Shown in pieces: positions 1 to 5,356 of a stretch of 6,630 bases of DNA (positions are counted from its first letter, which is position 1; each line of letters starts with the position of its first letter). The DNA comes from Chloroflexota bacterium (lineage in GTDB: Bacteria > Chloroflexota > Limnocylindria > QHBO01), in assembly GCA_031177555.1 (NCBI GenBank), contig JAPSGM010000109.1:1-6630 (forward strand). Direction: 5' to 3'. The position numbers were made by a program, and so were the translations under genes. The notes under the pieces were generated by a model, which did not search any database, was not told the origin of the DNA, and saw only the letters and a list, made by a program, of their open reading frames with translations.

Positions 1-933
1 GCCGTCCCGGCCCAGGCCGCAGGACCGGCACGCTCGGAGCATGACCGCATCGTCGCCTTCTGGACGGCGGAGCGCATGGCGTCGGCCACCCCGCGCGACT
101 TCACCCTCGATCCGAAGCGCGGACTCCCGCCTGCCGCCCAGCCGGTGGGACGAGCCAAGCCGGGCAATGGCGGAAACGTCACGGGAGCCTCGTGGACGAA
201 GGGCGGGTTGATCAAGGAGGCGAGCGGCAAGGTCTTCTTCACCATGGGCGGCACTACCTACGTTTGCTCCGGCGCCGTGGCGACAGACACGCGCACGAAC
301 TACTCGCTGGTTCTCACCGCAGCGCACTGCGCCTACGACGAGACAGACGGCGCGTTTGCAACCAACTGGATGTTCTACCCCGATTACGACGAATCGCCTA
401 CGCGGACCTGCGCCAACACTGCATACGGCTGCTGGACGGCCAGTGGGCTGGTGGTCCACCAGGGCTACACCACGGCCGGCGGCTTCAACCAGCAGGCGAC
501 GCTGCACGACTGGGCGTTCGCCGTGGTAGGCGCCGGTGGGAAGGCCAGCACGCAGCTGGACACGACGGTGGGCTCGTTTCCAATCTCGTTCAGTGCGCTC
601 GCCGACGGCACCAAGGTGTACGCCTTCGGCTATCCCGCGGCACAGAAGTACAGGGGCAACGACTTTGTGTACTGCGCAGGCCCGACATTCAGCGACCCGT
701 ACAACGACGAGCTGACGTACGGCGTCACCTGTGACATGACCGGCGGGTCGTCCGGCGGGCCATGGCTTTCGGGCTTCGACGAAGGGACCGGGTCCGGGAC
801 TCTGAGCTCGGTGAACAGCTACGGCTACTCCGGCGTGAAGGCGATGCACGGGCCCAAGTTCAACACCAAGACCCAGGCGACGTACAGCACGGCCGATAGC
901 TCGACAACCAACACCATCGCCAGCGGCGGCTAG
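1..933 (+). CDS. Secreted trypsin-like (S1-type) serine protease, 5'-truncated by window edge
   Basis: The frame is open from base 1 to the TAG at 931-933, giving 310 visible residues. The first ATG in frame (base 76) is probably internal, because the residues before it (RIVAFWTAERM) read as normal protein of the kind found in the pro-region of bacterial secreted S1 proteases. An AQA at residues 4-6 could be the end of a signal peptide cut by signal peptidase I, so export is inferred. The chymotrypsin-fold triad is visible: His109 in LTAAHC, Asp170 in LHDWAF and Ser251 in GGSSGGPW. Six cysteines (89, 110, 137, 144, 225, 244) suggest up to three disulfides; 89 and 110 bracket the His loop as in the classical His-loop disulfide. 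The residue before the catalytic Ser is Ser, not the usual Asp of GDSGGP, so trypsin-style zymogen activation through an N-terminal salt bridge is unlikely. The tail beyond about residue 290 is Thr/Ser-rich. Substrate specificity cannot be read from the sequence. It converges on the MFS gene with a 4-base overlap. Confidence 0.9.
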   Translation, partial: AVPAQAAGPARSEHDRIVAFWTAERMASATPRDFTLDPKRGLPPAAQPVGRAKPGNGGNVTGASWTKGGLIKEASGKVFFTMGGTTYVCSGAVATDTRTNYSLVLTAAHCAYDETDGAFATNWMFYPDYDESPTRTCANTAYGCWTASGLVVHQGYTTAGGFNQQATLHDWAFAVVGAGGKASTQLDTTVGSFPISFSALADGTKVYAFGYPAAQKYRGNDFVYCAGPTFSDPYNDELTYGVTCDMTGGSSGGPWLSGFDEGTGSGTLSSVNSYGYSGVKAMHGPKFNTKTQATYSTADSSTTNTIASGG

Positions 934-2831
934 CCGGCAGGCGCTTCGCCGGCAGCCTCCCTGCGCATCTCGCGCAGGGCCGCCTGGTCGAGGCCGCCGA
1001 AGCGCGGCAGGTCGGCGATGCTGGTGGAGCGGGCCAGCCGCTCCTGCATCTTGCCCAGCACCAGGCTGCTGAACTCGGGGATGGCCATCAGCCGCCGCAG
1101 CGTGTCGGCCGGCACCTCCAGCAGGGCGGTGTCCTCCTCCGCCACCACGTCCGCGGTGCGCGGGCTGCCGGTCAGCGCCGCGATCTCGCCGAACACGTCG
1201 CCGGCCGTCATGGCCGACAGCGAGCGGTACTCGCCCGCACCGCTGATCGCGCCGGCCACGGCGCGGCCGGAGAGCACGAAGTAGGCGTTGTCGCCCGTCT
1301 CTCCGGCGCGGGTGATGGCCGTCCCTGCCTCCGCCTCGACCACGCGCCCGGCGGCGATCAGCGCGCCTTGGTCGCGCTGCGGCATACCGGCCAGGGCGGG
1401 GATGTACCGGCCCAGCGCCTGGACGTCCGCCGGCGTCGGCGCCCGGACCGCGCCGAGCGCGGCCTTGGGCGCGGTGCGCAGCAGCGTCATGGTGCGGCGC
1501 CACTCGGCGGCCGGCTGCCCGATGCCCGGCATCACCGCCCCCACCAGCGACGCCACCACCAGCGCGACCGAGCTCCCCGCGAAGAGCAGGCGCACATCGA
1601 TGAAGTCTGCCAGACCGGCGAGCGCCATCCCGGCCAGGTACAGCACGTCGCGGATGACGTAGGAAGTGCTGAAGACGCGGCCGCGGACCTCGCGCGGCGT
1701 GTTGCGCTGGTTGATGAGGCGGCCGGCCACGAACGACGGCGCGTTCAGGATGCCGGAGAAGCCGATGAGCCCGATCGCGATCCAGATGTTCGATGACAGT
1801 GCGTAGGCCAGGCCCGCCAGGCCCATTCCCAGGAAGCTCAGCACCAGCCAGCTGCCCTCGCGCAGGCGGTCGGCGTATCGGGCCATGAGCAGGCTGCCGA
1901 TCACGAAGCCGACAGAGGTGACGCCCTCCTGGATGCCGTACTCGAACTCCCCGGCGCCCAGGACGTCGAAGGCAAAGGGCAGCAGCAGGACATTCTGGAG
2001 GCCGAAGATCAGCATGATCGGGACGCGCAGCAGGAGCATGGAGCGCAGGATCGGCACCCGCCAGATGAACCCGGCGCCGAAGCCGACGTTGCGGATCACC
2101 TCGCCGATGGTGCTCAGCTCCTCGACCACCAGCTTCGGGACCCGGACCAATGCGATCAGCGCGGCGGTGATGACGAACGTGGCGGCGTCCAGCCAGAACG
2201 CCCATTCGATCGAGAACTGGGCGGTGATGAGGCCGGCGAGCGCGAAGCCGATGGCCGTCGAGCCGAACTGTGCGATGGCCATCAGCGAGTTGGCGGCGCT
2301 CAGCTCCTCGTCGCTGGCAATCTCCGGCAGGACGCTGTCGTTGGCCGGGTCGAAGAACTGCTGGACCGATGCCGAGGCCAGCACCAGGACGTAGAGCCAC
2401 ACGAGGTCGTCGCCGGTCGAAACCACGATCGGGATGAGCGCGATCAGCACCGCCCGGATCAGGCAGGTGACGATCATGATCATCTTGCGGTCGAATCGGT
2501 CCACCACCACGCCGGCGACCAGGCCGAAGACCAGCGTCGGCGCGGCCGAGGCCATCAGCATGAGCCCCACGCTGAGGACCGAGCCGGTGATCTGGTACAC
2601 GAAGATGCCCGCCGCCAGCGAGGTCAGCGCGTCGCCGATGGTCGAGATCAGCTGCCCGGACCACAGGTAGCTGAAGTTGCTGTTGCGGAAGATCGCGAAC
2701 GGGGAGGATTGAGCGGCCTGGCCGGGGGCGCTGGCGGTCACGTGGTCGTCTCCGGTCGGGTTGGGCGGCGAGGGCTGAGCGCCAGCCGTTGGGCTCGGAA
2801 GTCCCGGCGTGGCTGCGTCGCATTCTGACAC
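930..2831 (-). CDS. MFS (DHA3/MFS_3-type) transporter with C-terminal cyclic-nucleotide-binding domain
   Basis: The product is 633 residues, about 200 longer than a plain MFS carrier. Residues 1-45 are a Pro/Ala-rich, probably cytosolic leader. Residues about 50-435 carry some 12 hydrophobic segments of a major facilitator, with a motif-A-like loop (GVVVDRFDRK, 107-116) between helices 2 and 3. After a linker, residues about 474-600 form a CAP/CRP-like cyclic-nucleotide-binding domain. Its phosphate-binding cassette is intact: Gly548-Glu549 in FGEIAAL and Arg558 in PRTA, the residues that in the family hold the ribose and cyclic phosphate. No DNA-binding helix-turn-helix follows, so the domain most likely gates or regulates transport. 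The family usually exports drugs or other small molecules by proton antiport; the substrate here is unknown. The GTG start at 2831 is chosen because GGGAGG lies 5 bases upstream. A second GTG at 2741, residue 31, has GGAG 8 bases upstream and would remove the Pro-rich leader. The gene ends in a CTAG shared with the protease stop. Confidence 0.9.
   Translation of the reverse strand: MSECDAATPGLPSPTAGAQPSPPNPTGDDHVTASAPGQAAQSSPFAIFRNSNFSYLWSGQLISTIGDALTSLAAGIFVYQITGSVLSVGLMLMASAAPTLVFGLVAGVVVDRFDRKMIMIVTCLIRAVLIALIPIVVSTGDDLVWLYVLVLASASVQQFFDPANDSVLPEIASDEELSAANSLMAIAQFGSTAIGFALAGLITAQFSIEWAFWLDAATFVITAALIALVRVPKLVVEELSTIGEVIRNVGFGAGFIWRVPILRSMLLLRVPIMLIFGLQNVLLLPFAFDVLGAGEFEYGIQEGVTSVGFVIGSLLMARYADRLREGSWLVLSFLGMGLAGLAYALSSNIWIAIGLIGFSGILNAPSFVAGRLINQRNTPREVRGRVFSTSYVIRDVLYLAGMALAGLADFIDVRLLFAGSSVALVVASLVGAVMPGIGQPAAEWRRTMTLLRTAPKAALGAVRAPTPADVQALGRYIPALAGMPQRDQGALIAAGRVVEAEAGTAITRAGETGDNAYFVLSGRAVAGAISGAGEYRSLSAMTAGDVFGEIAALTGSPRTADVVAEEDTALLEVPADTLRRLMAIPEFSSLVLGKMQERLARSTSIADLPRFGGLDQAALREMRREAAGEAPAG
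933..953. repeat. Short GC inverted repeat at the convergent protease/MFS ends
   Basis: GCCGGC at 933-938 and at 948-953 can form a 6-bp stem with a 9-base loop (alternatively GGCG/CGCC at 940-943/947-950). It begins at the last base of the protease stop codon and lies within the last codons of the MFS gene. No T-run follows, so a terminator role for the protease message is possible but weakly supported. Confidence 0.3.
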
Positions 2832-2836
2832 CGGCG

Positions 2837-2842
2837 CCTCCC
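2837..2842 (-). promoter_or_regulatory. Shine-Dalgarno of the MFS gene
   Basis: On the minus strand the bases read GGGAGG, followed by a 5-base spacer (CGCCG) and the GTG start at 2831. This is the strongest ribosome binding site in the window and decides for the longer MFS start, although the GTG at 2741 also has a fair site (GGAG, 2750-2753). Confidence 0.6.
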
Positions 2843-2856
2843 GCGGCGAGTCTGAT

Positions 2857-2887
2857 TTGTGACCGGCTCCCTGCGTACCATGCCCGC
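2857..2887 (+). promoter_or_regulatory. Tentative promoter / possible leaderless start for the Nudix gene
   Basis: The 56 bases between the divergent MFS (2831) and Nudix (2888) starts must hold the promoters for both. On the plus strand TACCAT at 2876-2881 resembles a -10 box and lies 6 bases before the ATG at 2888, the distance expected if transcription begins at the start codon itself. No purine-rich ribosome binding site precedes that ATG, which agrees with a leaderless message. A TTGTGA at 2857-2862 is too close (13 bases) to be a good -35 box. This is a weak call made by eye. Confidence 0.25.
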
Positions 2888-3487
2888 ATGCCGCAGCGCG
2901 ATGCCCGCGAGTCCTGGCCGCTCACCATGGGCGAGGAGCCGGCCTACTGCCCGGCCTGCGGGCAGGCCCTGGAGGAGCGGGTCCTCGAGGCGGACCACCG
3001 GCCGCGGATGGTGTGCCCCGCCGGCCACGTCACCTGGCGCAACCCGCGGTTGGTGGTGGGCACGCTTCCGGTGCGCGCGGGCCGCGTCTTCCTGGCTCGC
3101 CGCTCGATCGAGCCGGCCAGCGGGCTGTGGACCTACCCCGGCGGCTTCCTGGAGATCGGGGAGTCGGCGAAGGAAGGTGCCCGCCGCGAGACGGAGGAGG
3201 AGACCCGGCTGCGGGTGGAGGTGGGCAGGCTCATCGGCGCCTACTCGCGCCCGCACGCCGGCGTGGTGACCCTGATCTACGAGGCGAACGTGGTCGGCGG
3301 GGAGGCGCTGCCCGGGGTCGAGACCAGCGAGGTGCGCGACTTCTCACCCGACGAGATCCCGTGGGCCGAGCTGGCCTTCACCACCGCCGAGAGCGCGCTG
3401 CGCGACTGGGTGCGCAGCCTCCCCGGGCACGGGCCGGCGTTCGAGCCGGAGCTGTACGTGGAGGGCGACCCGCCGCCGGAGGCCTAG
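2888..3487 (+). CDS. Zinc-ribbon Nudix hydrolase
   Basis: With the ATG at 2888 the protein has 199 residues. An N-terminal zinc-ribbon-like segment holds Cys21-x2-Cys24 and then Cys43-x3-His47 (CPAGH), followed by the WRNP signature common at this point in NudC-like Nudix proteins. The Nudix box spans residues 86-108: Gly86-x5-Glu92-x7-Arg100-Glu101-x2-Glu104-Glu105. The Arg-Glu and Glu-Glu residues expected to bind the catalytic Mg2+ are all present. The late glycine of the consensus (REUxEExGU) is Arg107 here. Family members hydrolyse nucleoside diphosphates linked to another group, such as NADH, ADP-ribose or oxidised nucleotides. The SQPWPFPxS motif of true NADH pyrophosphatases is not visible, so the substrate stays open. 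The frame extends upstream to a TTG at 2789, but that part overlaps the MFS gene and reads poorly. Another possible start is the ATG at 2927, just before the ribbon. The stop shares CTAG with the next gene. Confidence 0.88.
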   Translation: MPQRDARESWPLTMGEEPAYCPACGQALEERVLEADHRPRMVCPAGHVTWRNPRLVVGTLPVRAGRVFLARRSIEPASGLWTYPGGFLEIGESAKEGARRETEEETRLRVEVGRLIGAYSRPHAGVVTLIYEANVVGGEALPGVETSEVRDFSPDEIPWAELAFTTAESALRDWVRSLPGHGPAFEPELYVEGDPPPEA

Positions 3488-3497
3488 CCGGAGGCCT
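3475..3497. repeat. 11-base direct repeat forming a short hairpin at a convergent gene end
   Basis: GCCGGAGGCCT occurs at 3475-3485 and again at 3487-3497, one base apart. Because AGGCCT is its own reverse complement, copies at 3480-3485 and 3492-3497 can also pair as a 6-bp stem with a 6-base loop. The element straddles the stop codons of the Nudix gene and the small membrane-protein gene. It could act as a weak bidirectional terminator, but no T-run follows on either strand, so termination is only a guess. Confidence 0.5.
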
Positions 3498-3981
3498 GGT
3501 CGGGGAACTGGTTTACGGCATCCGGGCGGCGCAGAACGTCGCCCCGCAGCGGGAGCCCCGCGCCCAGCAGCAGCCCGTAGGCGACGGTCGCCACCAGGGG
3601 AGCGGCCGCCAGGCCCATCTGGCCGAGCCCCTCGCCGGCGCCGGCGCTGGCGGCGAACAGCGCCCAGGCCAGCAGGGCGAAGCAGGGCGCCGCGACCGCA
3701 AGGGTCGGGCGGATGGTGAAAAACCGGCCGAAGAAGTACGAGAAGCACATCCCGATCGTGGCGGCCGCCAGCTGCACCAGCCCGAAGCCGAGCACGAACG
3801 AGGCCGAGGCCGACCCGCCGGCGGCGGGCAGGATGAGGGCGGCCAGCGGCCGCAGCGGCTGCAGCGCGTCGTCGTGGAGCAGCGCGCCGAGGAGCATGGC
3901 GGTCGCCAGCCAGACGTAGCCGGCGGCGAGGCCGGTCACGAAGCCGCGGTACGCGAGGCGCAGGCCGTTGACCGTGGTCAT
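3484..3981 (-). CDS. Small integral membrane protein, about four helices, unknown function
   Basis: With the ATG at 3981 the protein has 165 residues. Hydrophobic stretches lie at about 13-35, 60-82, 93-113 and 122-142, consistent with four membrane helices, and the last 20 residues are polar. I recognise no family, motif or catalytic residue. The start is uncertain. The ATG at 3981 has no clear ribosome binding site. A GTG at 4092 in the same frame directly follows the stop of the upstream ketosynthase (TGAGTG), with GAGG 5 bases before it, and would add 37 residues. That addition is very Arg-rich with no recognisable content, as untranslated GC-rich DNA often reads, so I prefer the ATG. The gene lies in the same direction behind the two ketosynthase genes and may be co-transcribed with them. 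It converges on the Nudix gene with a 4-base overlap. Confidence 0.65.
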   Translation of the reverse strand: MTTVNGLRLAYRGFVTGLAAGYVWLATAMLLGALLHDDALQPLRPLAALILPAAGGSASASFVLGFGLVQLAAATIGMCFSYFFGRFFTIRPTLAVAAPCFALLAWALFAASAGAGEGLGQMGLAAAPLVATVAYGLLLGAGLPLRGDVLRRPDAVNQFPDQASG

Positions 3982-4092
3982 CGACCCGCGAGGGCAGCGG
4001 TCACCACGCGCCGATGGTAGGCGTGCCGCGACGTTGCGCCAGCGGGGCCGATGGTCCGGTCCGGCGGCGTACCCCCGGCGGTCGCACGCCAC
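3982..4092. other. Gap between second ketosynthase and membrane-protein gene
   Basis: These 111 bases have no gene I can support. On the minus strand they may encode a 37-residue Arg-rich extension of the membrane protein from the GTG at 4092. A TACCAT on the minus strand (4014-4019) resembles a -10 box, but the -35 region is poor. No tRNA-like fold or strong hairpin was recognised. Confidence 0.4.
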
Positions 4093-5346
4093 TCAGGCCT
4101 CGTAGCGCCGGAAGACGGTGACCGCGTTTTGCCCGCCGAAGCCGAAGCCGTTGACAATCGCGACGCGCACCGGCGCCTGGCGCGCCACGTTCGGCACGTA
4201 GTCGAGGTCGCACTCGGGGTCGGGCGTCTCGTAGTTGATCGTCGGCGGCATGACGCCGTCGCGGATGGCTAAGGCGGCGGCCAGGGCCGACATGGCGCCG
4301 GCCGCGCCCAGGGTGTGGCCGATCATGCTCTTGTTGCTGCTCACCGCCAGCCGATCGGCGTGGTCGCCGAACGCGGCGCGGATGGCGCGCGTCTCGGTGG
4401 CGTCGTTGAGCGGCGTGGAGGTGCCGTGCGCGACGATGTAGTCGACCTCGTCCGGCGCGACCTCCGCGTCGCGCAGGGCCCGCTGCATGGCGCGGGCCGC
4501 CCCGCCGCCCGACGGCTCGGGAGCCGAGATGTGGAAGGCGTCGCCCGTCATCGCCCCGCCGGCCACCTCGGCCACGATGGTCGCGCCGCGGCCCTCGGCG
4601 TGCTCCGCCGACTCGACCACCATGACCCCCGCCGCCTCGCCGAAGACGAACCCGTCGCGCTCGGCGTCGAAGGGGCGCGAGGCGCGGGTCGGGTCGTCGT
4701 TGCGCTTCGAGAGGGCTCCCATGTTCGCCAGCGCGGCGAAGGCGACCGGCATGATGGCGCTCTCCGTACCGCCGGCGATGACCACGTCGGCGTCGCCGTG
4801 CTCGACCATTCGCTGCGCCTCGATGAGGGCCTGCACGCCCGAGGCGCACGCCGCCACGCTGGCCACCACCGGTCCGCGCAGCCCGTTCTGGATGCTGACC
4901 TGGCAGGCGGCCATGGAGGGCGACAGCATCGGCACCATGAAGGGGCTGACTCGCGAGCCGCCGCGCTGCAGGTAGGTTTCCTGGCCGAGCGCCACCTCGT
5001 CGAGCCCGCCGCCGCCGGTGTTCACCACCACCGCGATCTCGTCGCGGTTGGCATCGGTGATCTGCAGGCCGGAATCGGTGATGGCCTGCGCCGCCGCGGC
5101 CACGGCCAGCTGGGTGAAGCGGGCCATGCGACGGGCGGCCTTGAAGTCCATCCAGTCACGCGGGTCGAAGCCCTTGACCTCTGCCGCGATCTGGACGTCC
5201 TCGCCGGAGGGGTCGTAGCCGCTGATGCGCGCCACGCCGCTGACGCCCGCGGACAGGTTCGCCCAGTAGTCGGCGGCGGTGTTGCCGATGGGGCTCACCG
5301 CCCCCATCCCGGTGACGACCGCGCGGCGGCCCGGATCGCGGCTCAT
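4093..5346 (-). CDS. fabF: Beta-ketoacyl-ACP synthase II (FabF/KAS II-type), second of tandem pair
   Basis: The 417-residue product matches the usual KAS II length of about 410-420. It catalyses decarboxylating Claisen condensation of malonyl-ACP with an acyl chain held on the enzyme, the elongation step of type II fatty acid synthesis in the cytoplasm. Landmarks in order are VVTGMGAVSPIG near the N-terminus, the nucleophile Cys167 in AACASG, His307 in AHGTSTPLND, Lys339 and His344 in NKSMIGHTLGAAG, and the gating loop NGFGFGGQN with Phe403. The Cys-His-His triad is complete, so this is an active condensing enzyme and not a chain-length factor. The ATG at 5346 is chosen because homologous sequence begins just after it; the frame upstream to 5436 overlaps the preceding ketosynthase and reads as nonsense. 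The gene starts 10 bases after that gene's stop, and GAGGAG lies 13 bases upstream. It could instead serve a polyketide or special-lipid pathway. Confidence 0.92.
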   Translation of the reverse strand: MSRDPGRRAVVTGMGAVSPIGNTAADYWANLSAGVSGVARISGYDPSGEDVQIAAEVKGFDPRDWMDFKAARRMARFTQLAVAAAAQAITDSGLQITDANRDEIAVVVNTGGGGLDEVALGQETYLQRGGSRVSPFMVPMLSPSMAACQVSIQNGLRGPVVASVAACASGVQALIEAQRMVEHGDADVVIAGGTESAIMPVAFAALANMGALSKRNDDPTRASRPFDAERDGFVFGEAAGVMVVESAEHAEGRGATIVAEVAGGAMTGDAFHISAPEPSGGGAARAMQRALRDAEVAPDEVDYIVAHGTSTPLNDATETRAIRAAFGDHADRLAVSSNKSMIGHTLGAAGAMSALAAALAIRDGVMPPTINYETPDPECDLDYVPNVARQAPVRVAIVNGFGFGGQNAVTVFRRYEA

Positions 5347-5356
5347 CGGCTGCGCA

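Noticed and set aside
2738..3256. Minus-strand frame of 172 codons across the MFS/Nudix divergent region
   Set aside because: It overlaps both real genes, reads antisense to the Nudix box, and has no recognisable content.
3013..4020. Plus-strand frame of 335 codons across the Nudix gene and the membrane-protein gene
   Set aside because: It is a shifted frame of the Nudix gene that continues antisense to the next gene; the composition is Arg/Gly/Ala/Gln filler.
3982..4092. Possible small RNA or tRNA in the gap
   Set aside because: No cloverleaf, no strong stem followed by a T-run, and only a poor promoter match.
4001..4849. Minus-strand frame of 282 codons inside the second ketosynthase
   Set aside because: It is a shifted reading of the ketosynthase and extremely Arg-rich; there is no sign of a frameshift in the real gene.
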